Below the pieces are notes generated by a model. The model saw only the letters and a program-made list of their open reading frames with translations, was not told the origin of the DNA and ran no database searches. A stretch of 16,796 nucleotides of DNA from CAWGCE01 sp964480915 (GTDB taxonomy: Bacteria > Planctomycetota > Planctomycetia > Pirellulales > Pirellulaceae). Location of the stretch: assembly GCA_964480915.1 (NCBI GenBank), contig CAYZRS010000090.1:1-16796 (forward strand). The letters run 5' to 3'. Positions 1-7,268 of the stretch are shown piece after piece (position 1 is the stretch's first letter; each line of letters opens with the position of its first letter). A program made the position numbers and the translations under genes.

Positions 1-49
1 ATTTGAGATTTGAGATTTGAGATTTGAGATTTGAGATTTGAGATTTGAG
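1..49. repeat. Heptanucleotide tandem repeat
   Basis: Seven exact head-to-tail copies of ATTTGAG, followed by a decayed eighth unit (ATTTTGG). The array touches the left edge of the window, so its full length is unknown. It lies about 150 bases before the first gene. The unit is 7 bp, so copy changes would shift frame in coding DNA, but no gene is visible here. It looks like an intergenic simple-sequence tract that can vary in copy number by slippage. Confidence 0.95.
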
Positions 50-202
50 ATTTTGGTTTTCCCTGCCTCTCACTTTTCACCTTTGTGGACGCTTGGCATC
101 GTTCCCGCCGTTCCCGCTAATCGCCCCGAATCGGACGATTCTCTCAGTTTGACCTGATCCCTGCACTGGACGGCGGTGCTTTTAGGGCCGCTAATAGTGG
201 GC

Positions 203-874
203 ATGACTGTCGAATTGCCTACACTGGACCATCGTCCGGGCCGTTTTTCGCTAGCGACGTTGTTGCTGATCATGACGACTTTGGTCTGCGCCTGTGGCTG
301 GATCGCGGCACAACGGAAGGCTCAGCGAGCCGGAATGATGGTGCAAACGCTCCATCGGGAAGTCGAGTTCTATCGCGACAAAATGGCCCAGATCGAAGTC
401 GTCGATGAGACAAAGGTGCACGCCCTAGGGCTGCCTCGGTCGGGCTGGTTGATGTATTTTCCGCCGGGAAAGTATGTCGTGCACGGATACATTGGGGCAC
501 GCGGTGATCACGGCCTGCAAGGGCCATTTCCCCCAGCGCCGTTGCTTCCGCCGCTGGAACTGGCGGGTGAAATGCAGTTTGAGGCCAAATTGTCCCACGA
601 TACGGGTGCCGGCGACTGGACGGTCGAATTCAGCAAGGCGGGGCAGACGGTACGGAAGCGGGTGCCTTGGAAGTTGAAGCCGGAAGAGATTGCGTTGGAC
701 GGTTTCGCTATCGCGCCCGGGCAGCGGGCTGTGTGGGAGCCGGGTGAAGCGATCGTCTTGATGGCTCGTCAGCCGGTCAGTACGAAAACGGAGGAGCCGG
801 CAGCGATGGTGGCCATTTGGGTTGAACAACTGAGTCGCGATGCTGAGGAGCCAAAGGAAGCGGGGGCCAAATGA
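203..874 (+). CDS. Small membrane-anchored hypothetical protein upstream of oleD
   Basis: Function not recognised. From the ATG at 203 the protein is 223 residues. A GTG at 176 would add nine residues, and neither start has a decisive ribosome-binding site. Residues about 14-36 form one hydrophobic segment that begins with RFSLATLLL, a type of N-terminal membrane anchor common in planctomycete proteins. A charged, probably helical stretch follows (about 37-67). The rest is soluble with many prolines, and motifs such as FPPGKYVVHGYIG and the later beta-rich segments suggest an exported or periplasmic beta domain. The stop codon overlaps the oleD start as ATGA, so the two genes are probably translationally coupled. 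A role connected with the lipid locus is possible but rests only on position. Confidence 0.75.
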   Translation: MTVELPTLDHRPGRFSLATLLLIMTTLVCACGWIAAQRKAQRAGMMVQTLHREVEFYRDKMAQIEVVDETKVHALGLPRSGWLMYFPPGKYVVHGYIGARGDHGLQGPFPPAPLLPPLELAGEMQFEAKLSHDTGAGDWTVEFSKAGQTVRKRVPWKLKPEEIALDGFAIAPGQRAVWEPGEAIVLMARQPVSTKTEEPAAMVAIWVEQLSRDAEEPKEAGAK

Positions 875-1866
875 AAGCGCTGGTTACCGGAGCGGGTGGT
901 TTTCTGGGACGATACGTTACCGAACAACTGATAGCTCGTGGTGATGAAGTTCGAACATTCGCTCGTGGTGACTATCCCGAGCTCGTCGAATTGGGCGCCG
1001 AACACGTCCGAGGCGATGTCGCTGACGCCGATTCCGTCGCGGACGCCTGCGCGGGCATCGAATGCGTCATTCATACGGCGGCCAAACCGGGCATCTGGGG
1101 GTCGTGGAATCGTTACTACGAAACCAATACCGTTGGCACTCAAAATATCATCGCTGGTTGCCGGCAGCATCATGTCGGGAGGCTGGTCTTTTCCAGCAGC
1201 CCCAGCGTTACATTCGATGGCGTCGAGCAAAACGGCATCGATGAAACGGCGCCATATGCGCGTCGTTGGCTCTGTCATTACCCCCATACGAAAGCGCTCG
1301 CCGAACAATTCGTGCTCAAAGAGAATAAGGATGGCCTGACGACTTGTGCTTTACGGCCGCATCTCATTTGGGGCCCGCGAGACGGGCATCTGGTACCACG
1401 GCTGATCGAGCGAGCTCGGTCGGGCAAGTTGCGACGTGTCGGAGATGGGACAAATCTGGTCGACATGATCTACGTGGAGAACGCCGCCGAGGCGCATCTG
1501 CAAGCGGCCGACGCGTTGGCGGCCCAACCCGAAGTCGTTGGTGGAAGAGCTTATTTTCTCAGTCAGGACGAACCGGTCAATTGCTGGGACTGGATTGATG
1601 AGCTCTTGGCATTGGCGAAACTCCCGCCACTGAAGAAGTCCATTTCGTACAAAGCGGCGTGGCGAGTTGGGGCCGCGATGGAAGCGATTTACGGAGTCCT
1701 TGGCGTTTCGGCCGAACCGCGGATGACCCGGTTTCTGGCCGCTCAATTGGCGACCTCTCACCACTTCGATGTCTCCGCAGCCAAACGCGACCTGGGCTAC
1801 GCACCTCGAGTCTCGACTGCCGCCGGTATGCAGCGGCTCGGTGAATGGCTCAACTCGACGTCCTAA
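871..1866 (+). CDS. oleD: OleD-like NAD(P)-dependent 3-beta-HSD-family dehydrogenase
   Basis: A 331-residue extended short-chain dehydrogenase/reductase. The N-terminus carries the Rossmann nucleotide-binding motif TGAGGFLG (G7, G10, G13). The catalytic YxxxK is Y137-K141 in HYPHTK, with serines in the SSSPS segment (about 108-112). Phrases such as HTAAKPGIWGSW, LRPHLIWGPRDGHLVPRL and VGDGTNLVDMIYVENAAEAH closely resemble, from memory, OleD of head-to-head olefin biosynthesis. OleD reduces the 2-alkyl-3-ketoacid made by OleA to the 2-alkyl-3-hydroxyacid. The length matches the family. The start is fixed by the ATGA overlap with the upstream gene. An OleA-like gene lies about 6.3 kb downstream on the other strand, which supports the assignment. 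A sterol- or sugar-epimerase-type member of the same superfamily is the main alternative. Confidence 0.85.
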   Translation: MKALVTGAGGFLGRYVTEQLIARGDEVRTFARGDYPELVELGAEHVRGDVADADSVADACAGIECVIHTAAKPGIWGSWNRYYETNTVGTQNIIAGCRQHHVGRLVFSSSPSVTFDGVEQNGIDETAPYARRWLCHYPHTKALAEQFVLKENKDGLTTCALRPHLIWGPRDGHLVPRLIERARSGKLRRVGDGTNLVDMIYVENAAEAHLQAADALAAQPEVVGGRAYFLSQDEPVNCWDWIDELLALAKLPPLKKSISYKAAWRVGAAMEAIYGVLGVSAEPRMTRFLAAQLATSHHFDVSAAKRDLGYAPRVSTAAGMQRLGEWLNSTS

Positions 1867-1982
1867 TCGCCAGGCATGCCATTTTGGGTGGCTGCCGCCG
1901 GTAGCCTTTGTCCAACCGTCAGGGTCGGCTCGCATGGTGTCAGTTTTGACGCTGTCGTACTGGATACCTAGGTGTTTTGCGC

Positions 1983-1994
1983 GGACCGCGGTCC
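1983..1994. promoter_or_regulatory. 12-bp perfect palindrome upstream of the ketosynthase gene
   Basis: GGACCGCGGTCC is its own reverse complement. It lies in the 237-base gap between oleD and the ketosynthase start used here, about 110 bases before the ATG at 2104. A TTGACG hexamer at 1946-1951 lies just upstream, but no good -10 box stands at the right distance. A regulator-binding site or short RNA hairpin is possible. The gap suggests the ketosynthase-to-reductase genes may have their own promoter. Confidence 0.3.
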
Positions 1995-2103
1995 TTGCGA
2001 TTCGGGTCAGAAAGCGATACGCTTAAAGACTTTGAGTCACCAGCTGGTAGCCAAGTAAATGATCGCAGGCACGGACCCACAGCCCTCGTCTCCCAAGCCA
2101 CGG

Positions 2104-3330
2104 ATGCATTCGCGAATCGCGATCACCGGGATCGGCTTGACGGCTCCGTTGGGCAACAACTTAGCCGATTTCCGCGCCGCACTTCTGGAGTGTCGCAGTG
2201 GCGTGAGCCCTTACGAGATTCGCTATTTTGGCGAAACGCTCGCCGGCATCTGCGATTTCGATCCCAAGAAATATCAAGCGCGACGCGACGTTCGTCGCGG
2301 CACCCGGGCCGGTTCGATTGGCGTTTATTGCGCGCACGAAGCGATCAACGATGCGGGGCTGGATTGGGAGAACACGGACAAATCGCGGGTCGGCATTTAT
2401 GTCGGTGTGACCGAACATGGAAACGTGGAAACCGAAAACGAAATCCACGAAATCAAAGGCTATGACTACGACACCTCGTTTTGGTCGCACCATCACAATC
2501 CGCGTACGGTTGCCAATAATCCGGCCGGCGAGATTGCCCTGAACATGGGCATCATCGGTCCGCACTATACGCTGGGTGCCGCTTGTGCGGCCGGCAATGC
2601 CGGTCTCATCCAAGGGTTGCAGATGCTCACGCTGGGTGAATGTGACGTGGCGATCGCAGGTGGAGTTTCGGAAAGCATTCACACGTTTGGCATTTTCGCC
2701 AGCTTCAACAGTCAAGGCGCGTTGGCAACTCATGCCGACCCCGCCAAAGCGTCGCGTCCGTTTGACGTCAATCGCAACGGCATCGTGGTCGCGGAAGGGG
2801 GAGGTCTGTATATCCTCGAACGGTGGGACGATGCGGTCGCCCGCGGTGCCCGGATTTACGGCGAGATTGTCGGACACGCGATGAACACCGACGCCACCGA
2901 TTTTGTTATGCCCAACCCGGAGCGGCAGGCACAATGCGTCGAGATGGCTTTGGCGAGAGCCGACTTGAAAGCGGAACAGATCGACATCGTCAGCACCCAC
3001 GCCACGGCTACGCCAAGCGGTGATTCGCAAGAATGTGCGGCACTGAAGAAGGTCTTTGGCGAATCGAAATCGACCTACTTCAACAATACGAAAAGCTACA
3101 TCGGTCACGCGATGGGTGCCGCTGGCGCGCTGGAATTGGCCGGAAACTTGGGTTCATTTGACGATGGCGTCGTGCACCCTACGATAAACGTCGACGACCT
3201 CGACCCAGAATGCGATGTGCCTGGGCTCGTCACGAACGAACCGCGAGAGACCGACGGCGTGAACTATGTGCTGAATAATTCGTTCGGCATGCTGGGAATC
3301 AACTCGGTCGTGATTGTGAAGAAAGTTTAG
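2104..3330 (+). CDS. Beta-ketoacyl-ACP synthase, FabF type
   Basis: Elongating condensing enzyme of type II fatty acid or polyketide synthesis, joining malonyl-ACP to an acyl chain. From the ATG at 2104 (MHSRIAITGIG, matching where FabF proteins usually begin) it has 408 residues, normal for the family. An in-frame ATG at 2059 would add 15 residues, and neither start has a strong ribosome-binding site. The Cys-His-His active site is complete: Cys161 in GAACAAGN, His299 in STHATATPSGD and His335 in KSYIGHAMGAAG, with the conserved lysine at 330. It is therefore an active ketosynthase rather than a chain-length-factor partner. An acyl carrier protein gene follows directly. The histidine motif THATATPSGD departs from the common HGTGTxxGD, which suggests a specialised branch and not the housekeeping FabF. 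Confidence 0.9.
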   Translation: MHSRIAITGIGLTAPLGNNLADFRAALLECRSGVSPYEIRYFGETLAGICDFDPKKYQARRDVRRGTRAGSIGVYCAHEAINDAGLDWENTDKSRVGIYVGVTEHGNVETENEIHEIKGYDYDTSFWSHHHNPRTVANNPAGEIALNMGIIGPHYTLGAACAAGNAGLIQGLQMLTLGECDVAIAGGVSESIHTFGIFASFNSQGALATHADPAKASRPFDVNRNGIVVAEGGGLYILERWDDAVARGARIYGEIVGHAMNTDATDFVMPNPERQAQCVEMALARADLKAEQIDIVSTHATATPSGDSQECAALKKVFGESKSTYFNNTKSYIGHAMGAAGALELAGNLGSFDDGVVHPTINVDDLDPECDVPGLVTNEPRETDGVNYVLNNSFGMLGINSVVIVKKV

Positions 3331-3424
3331 CGACGACGGTTGAGCCAAAAACAGCCAGTCTGCGTTACGCGAATTGAACGAACAGAGAACCCAAAAAACG
3401 AGACGGAAGCGAACGGAGAAACGC

Positions 3425-3688
3425 ATGAGTCCTGAGGAAATACGCGATGTCGTGCTCGACATCCTCACCGATATTGCACCCGATGAAGACCTGAGCGATC
3501 TGAAGGATGACATTGCATTTCGCGAGCAGTTAGAGCTCGACAGCATGGACTTCCTTGACATCGTGATGGAGTTGCGTAAGCGGTACCGTGTGCAGATTCC
3601 GGAAGAAGATTATCCCGAACTGAACAGCATGGGCAGCACGTGTGCCTATTTGAATCCGCATATGAAGGACCTCGAAAAGGTGGGGTGA
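3425..3688 (+). CDS. Acyl carrier protein
   Basis: An 87-residue acidic protein with the phosphopantetheine attachment site LELDSMDFLDIV, the serine being residue 40. It carries growing acyl chains as thioesters for the neighbouring condensing, dehydrating, reducing and possibly desaturating enzymes. The ATG at 3425 is preferred because GGAG stands seven bases upstream (3415-3418). An in-frame ATG at 3374 would add a very basic 17-residue extension unlike carrier proteins. The C-terminal part (ELNSMGSTCAYLNPHMKD) differs from ordinary AcpP, so this is probably a pathway-dedicated carrier. It lies between the ketosynthase and the first CrtI-like gene, followed by a 153-base gap that contains two hairpins. 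Confidence 0.9.
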   Translation: MSPEEIRDVVLDILTDIAPDEDLSDLKDDIAFREQLELDSMDFLDIVMELRKRYRVQIPEEDYPELNSMGSTCAYLNPHMKDLEKVG

Positions 3689-3734
3689 TCTGCGCTCACG
3701 ATTTTCGACAGGTCTGGAATGGAACAACGACCGA

Positions 3735-3784
3735 GTGGGCAGGAGCCCGCTTCTTGCCTAGCGGCTCGCATTCGCAGCGAGCCG
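3735..3784 (+). promoter_or_regulatory. Two consecutive hairpins between the ACP and first CrtI-like gene
   Basis: The first stem pairs GTGGGC (3735-3740) with GCCCGC (3745-3750) around an AGGA loop, with one G-T pair. The second pairs CGGCTCGC (3762-3769) with GCGAGCCG (3777-3784) around a 7-base loop and is perfect over 8 bp. Neither is followed by a run of T, so this is not a standard intrinsic terminator. They may stabilise the upstream message, partly attenuate transcription or mark a processing site, giving more carrier protein than desaturase. The downstream gene has no clear Shine-Dalgarno sequence. Confidence 0.45.
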
Positions 3785-3841
3785 TTCGCGCATTTTCGCA
3801 CGGAACGCACGATTTAACTCTCTAGGCGGGCCGCCAGCGAA

Positions 3842-5236
3842 ATGTATGACGCGATTATCATCGGTGCTGGAATGTCTGGTTTGGCGGCAGGAATCCGCCT
3901 GGCCCACTACGATCAGCGCGTCTGCATCCTCGAACGTCATTACACGATCGGCGGACTGAATTCGTTTTATCGTTTGCGCGGTCGCGATTACGACGTCGGC
4001 TTGCACGCGGTCACGAATTTCACGCCCAAAGGGACGCGCAAAGGGCCGCTGGCTCGACTGCTGAAACAACTGCGCTTTCGCTGGGATGATTTCGCGTTAG
4101 CGCCACAATGCGGCTCGGCGATTCGATTTCCGGATCGAGAATTGAAGTTTGGCAACGGTTTGGAATTGCTCACTTCCGAAATCGAACGCGAATTTCCTCA
4201 ACAGATGGACGGCTTCCTCCAGTTGCTGGCGAAGATCGTTGACTATGACGACCTAGATCAAGCCGCGTTCGACGTGTCGACGCGCGAGATTCTGGAAGAG
4301 CTCATTACCGAACCGGTTCTGATCGAGATGCTGCTCTGCCCACTGATGTGGTACGGCAACGCACGAGAGCATGACATGGACTGGGGACAATTCTGCATCA
4401 TGTTCCGCAGCATCTTCATGGAAGGCTTTGCCCGCCCGCTGGCCGGAGTCCGGCTGATTCTAAAGAACCTCGTAAGGCGATTTCGAGAACTGGGAGGCGA
4501 ATTGAAGCTGCGGACCGGCGTTGATCGGATCAACGTGGATGGCGACGTCGCCACCGGCGTCGTCCTCGATTCGGGGGAAGAGCTGGAGGGTCGCAAAATT
4601 CTATCTTCGGCCGGTTGGGTCGAAACGATGCGGATGTGCGATGACATCCAGGACGTGCCGGTAAGTGAAACTGGCAAAATGTCGTTCACCGAATCGGTCT
4701 CGATTCTCGATTGCAAGCCGAAGAAGATCGGCTTTGACGAAACGATCGTCTTCTTTAACGATTCGGATACCTTCGATTGGCGACCCTCGGAAGAACTGTG
4801 TGACTTGCGAACTGGCGTCATCTGTTCACCAAATAATTATCTATACGAGAGCGAAGATGAAGACGCCAAATTGCCGGACGGTGTGATTCGCATCACGTCG
4901 ATCGCCAATCATACGAAGTGGGGCGCTCTGCCCGAAGAACAATACAAAATCGAAAAAATGCGTTGGTATGATCACTCGTCGCAGGCGGCGATCCAATTCA
5001 TGCCCGACTTTCGCGGTCGTGTGATTGATACCGATTTCTTTACGCCGAACACGATTCGACGGTTTACGTTTCACGACAACGGCGCCATCTATGGTGCTCC
5101 TCGGAAGCGGTTGGATGGGAAGACACATTTAGACAACGTGTTCATTTGTGGAACCGATCAAGGGTTTGTTGGGATTGTGGGAGCGATTGTCAGCGGGATT
5201 TCGATGGCGAATCAGCATGTGTTGCGTGAGGCGTAG
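3842..5236 (+). CDS. CrtI/phytoene-desaturase-like FAD-dependent oxidoreductase (first copy)
   Basis: A 464-residue flavoprotein. The N-terminal dinucleotide fold for FAD is IIIGAGMSGLAAG (G8, G10, G13), with the ribose-binding acidic residue E31 in ILERHYTIGGLNS. The C-terminal FAD segment is VFICGTDQGFVGIVGAIVSGI. This architecture belongs to the phytoene desaturase and all-trans-retinol saturase group, whose members add or remove double bonds in long hydrophobic chains. No carotenoid synthesis gene such as a phytoene synthase is nearby. The neighbours are fatty acid synthesis genes, so the substrate is more likely an acyl-ACP or another acyl chain (inference). The central sequence shares little with the second copy. 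The start codon has no obvious ribosome-binding site, so the N-terminus rests on the FAD motif beginning five residues in. Confidence 0.85.
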   Translation: MYDAIIIGAGMSGLAAGIRLAHYDQRVCILERHYTIGGLNSFYRLRGRDYDVGLHAVTNFTPKGTRKGPLARLLKQLRFRWDDFALAPQCGSAIRFPDRELKFGNGLELLTSEIEREFPQQMDGFLQLLAKIVDYDDLDQAAFDVSTREILEELITEPVLIEMLLCPLMWYGNAREHDMDWGQFCIMFRSIFMEGFARPLAGVRLILKNLVRRFRELGGELKLRTGVDRINVDGDVATGVVLDSGEELEGRKILSSAGWVETMRMCDDIQDVPVSETGKMSFTESVSILDCKPKKIGFDETIVFFNDSDTFDWRPSEELCDLRTGVICSPNNYLYESEDEDAKLPDGVIRITSIANHTKWGALPEEQYKIEKMRWYDHSSQAAIQFMPDFRGRVIDTDFFTPNTIRRFTFHDNGAIYGAPRKRLDGKTHLDNVFICGTDQGFVGIVGAIVSGISMANQHVLREA

Positions 5237-5312
5237 AGGGCTCGGCCAAGGGCGGTTGAGCGGTCGTGTTGTGATTGGGCGATTTCATCAATAGGGTTGT
5301 TGGGAAGAGTCG

Positions 5313-6758
5313 ATGCCGAAGGATTTCTTGAAAGATGTGCAGGACCACTACGACGTAATCGTCATCGGAAGTGGGCTCGGTGGGATGACGGCCGCGAATG
5401 TGCTGGGGCGAGCTGGGCGGAAGGTGTTGTTGTTGGAACAGCACTACAAACTGGGCGGCATGGCGACTTGGTTCAAGCGGCCCGGCGGGCACATCTTTGA
5501 TGTGTCACTGCACGGTTTTCCGCATGGCATGGTCAAGAGCTGCCGACGTTACTGGACACAGCAGATCGCGGATGACATCGTACCGCTCGAAAATATGCGG
5601 TTTGACAATCCGATGTTTTCACTCACCACGCGCTACGATCGCACCGATTTTACTCGGATTCTGTCGACCGATTTTGGTGTCCCGGAAGCGACGGTCAACG
5701 AGTTCTTCGATACCCTGCGGAAGATGAATTTCTACGACGATCAGACGATGACGACGGGAGAGCTGTTCGAGAAGTTCTTCCCGGGACGTCAGGATGTGAT
5801 CCGGCTGCTGATGGAGCCGATCGTCTACGCGAATGGGTCGACGCTGGAAGATCCGGCGATTACCTACGGCATTGTTTTCTCGAATTTTATGTCCAAAGGG
5901 GTCTACACCTATCAAGGCGGAACTGACCAACTGGTAACGCAGATGCACGAAGAGCTGCTGCGGAATCATGTGGACGTTCGTATTAAGTGCAATGTGAGCG
6001 GCGTGAAGATTGAAAATGGTCGCGTCGCCGGCGTCGAAGTGAATGGACGAACGGTGACAGCGGATGCCGTGGTTTCCAATGCCAACGTGAAATCGACGAT
6101 CCTGCATCTGGTTGGCGAGGAATATTTCGACACACAGTTTGTGGACGACGCCAAAGAGGTGAGGCTGAATAACTCGAGCACACAGGTCTACATGGCGCTC
6201 AAACCGGAGGAGCGGATCGACGAATCGACGGGCGATCTGTTGTTTAGCTCGACGGCTAAAGAATTTCGGACCGAGTTGCTGCTCAGCCGCGATATCACGA
6301 GCCGGACGTATTCCTTCTACTACCCGCGGACACGCCCGAATGGACGGCCGCGCTGTCTGATCGTCTCGTCCACGAATGCTCACTACGACGATTGGGCGAA
6401 GCTTTCAGAAGAAGAGTACGAGGCCAGCAAACAGGACCTCATCGAAACGACCCTCGCCGCTGCAGAGGCATATGTCCCCAACATTCGCGAACGATTGGAC
6501 CACGCCGAAGCGTCGACGCCGCGAACGTTTCAGCATTACACGCAACACTTGCAAGGTGCCAGCTTTGGGACGAAATTCGAAGGGCTGCCAGTAAGTCGCA
6601 GTTTGCCCGAGCAAGTGCCCGGCCTGTATCACGCCGGCAGCGTGGGCATCATCATGTCTGGCTGGCTGGGCGCGATCAATTACGGTGTCATCGTTGCTAA
6701 CGATGTCGATGCTTACCTGCTCAAGCGGCACAGCGGCCAAGCAGTGAAGAGTCCGTAG
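5313..6758 (+). CDS. CrtI/phytoene-desaturase-like FAD-dependent oxidoreductase (second copy)
   Basis: A 481-residue protein of the same flavoprotein group as its upstream neighbour. The FAD-binding motif is VIVIGSGLGGMTAA (G19, G21, G24), with E42 in LLLEQHYKLGGMATWF. The C-terminal FAD segment is GLYHAGSVGIIMSGWLGAINYGVIVAND. GGGAAGAG at 5302-5309 stands just before the ATG and supports this start. The gene lies 76 bases after the first copy in the same direction. The two proteins differ too much to be a recent duplication, so they may act in sequence, as a desaturase and an isomerase or saturase, or as a heteromer. Carotenoid or retinol processing is the conventional annotation. An acyl-chain substrate is inferred from the ketosynthase, carrier protein, dehydratase and reductase around it. 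Confidence 0.87.
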   Translation: MPKDFLKDVQDHYDVIVIGSGLGGMTAANVLGRAGRKVLLLEQHYKLGGMATWFKRPGGHIFDVSLHGFPHGMVKSCRRYWTQQIADDIVPLENMRFDNPMFSLTTRYDRTDFTRILSTDFGVPEATVNEFFDTLRKMNFYDDQTMTTGELFEKFFPGRQDVIRLLMEPIVYANGSTLEDPAITYGIVFSNFMSKGVYTYQGGTDQLVTQMHEELLRNHVDVRIKCNVSGVKIENGRVAGVEVNGRTVTADAVVSNANVKSTILHLVGEEYFDTQFVDDAKEVRLNNSSTQVYMALKPEERIDESTGDLLFSSTAKEFRTELLLSRDITSRTYSFYYPRTRPNGRPRCLIVSSTNAHYDDWAKLSEEEYEASKQDLIETTLAAAEAYVPNIRERLDHAEASTPRTFQHYTQHLQGASFGTKFEGLPVSRSLPEQVPGLYHAGSVGIIMSGWLGAINYGVIVANDVDAYLLKRHSGQAVKSP

Positions 6759-6821
6759 GGCAGCCTGTTCGTTGGGTGGCCCTGAATGAGCACGGGTGCC
6801 CGTCAATTTGAGAAGGAAACC

Positions 6822-7268
6822 ATGGCTGAAGTAGCAAACGAAATTTTGGATGCGATTCCCCACCGACCACCGATGCTGTTGGTCGACGAGTTGGTTGAAC
6901 GGAGTGATGTGGCAATTCACTGCCGCAAGACGTTCCATGCCGATGAGCATTTCGTCCAAGGGCACTACCCCGGAAACGCCATCGTGCCCGGCGTGATCCT
7001 GTGCGAATGTGGCATGCAAACTGGCGCGATTCTACTCTCTGCGTTGGTCGCAGCCGATGCGACGAAGGTCCCGGTGGCGACACGAATGAACGACGTGAAG
7101 TTTAAGCGAGTCGTCCGGCCCGGCGATACGGTCGATATCGAAGTCGATCTGGTCGAGAAGATGGGCGATGCGTTTTTTCTCAAGGCGAGGGTGAGCTGCG
7201 CAGGTAAGGTGGCGGCACGTTTCGAATTTGCCTGCGCCATGGCAGCCGTGGAGCCAGCAAATTCATGA
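6822..7268 (+). CDS. fabZ: 3-hydroxyacyl-ACP dehydratase, FabZ family
   Basis: Hotdog-fold dehydratase converting 3-hydroxyacyl-ACP to trans-2-enoyl-ACP. The hallmark IPHRPPMLLVDEL is followed by the catalytic histidine in FVQGHYPG (His48) and the catalytic glutamate in GVILCECGMQTG (Glu62). From the ATG at 6822 the protein is 148 residues, the usual FabZ size. AGAAGGAA at 6811-6818 supports this start over the in-frame ATG at 6786, which would add 12 residues. The stop overlaps the next gene's start as ATGA, so dehydratase and enoyl reductase are probably made in step. Together with the upstream ketosynthase and carrier protein this gives most of an elongation cycle. A ketoreductase (FabG) is the step not obviously present. 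Confidence 0.92.
   Translation: MAEVANEILDAIPHRPPMLLVDELVERSDVAIHCRKTFHADEHFVQGHYPGNAIVPGVILCECGMQTGAILLSALVAADATKVPVATRMNDVKFKRVVRPGDTVDIEVDLVEKMGDAFFLKARVSCAGKVAARFEFACAMAAVEPANS

Noticed and set aside
1946..1974. Sigma-70-type promoter with TTGACG as -35
   Set aside because: The hexamer at a 17-base spacing is TAGGTG, a poor -10 box, so I do not call a promoter.
2161..3108. Long minus-strand open frame of 315 codons
   Set aside because: It lies wholly within the ketosynthase gene, whose complete active site proves the plus-strand frame. The minus-strand translation is arginine- and valine-rich with no family resemblance.
5619..6383. Minus-strand open frame of 254 codons opposite the second CrtI-like gene
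   Set aside because: It is a shadow of a well-supported flavoprotein gene and is typical of long antisense frames in GC-rich DNA.
3842..6758. Carotenoid biosynthesis cluster
   Set aside because: Two CrtI-like genes alone suggest it, but no phytoene synthase, cyclase or prenyltransferase is present and all neighbours are acyl-chain enzymes.
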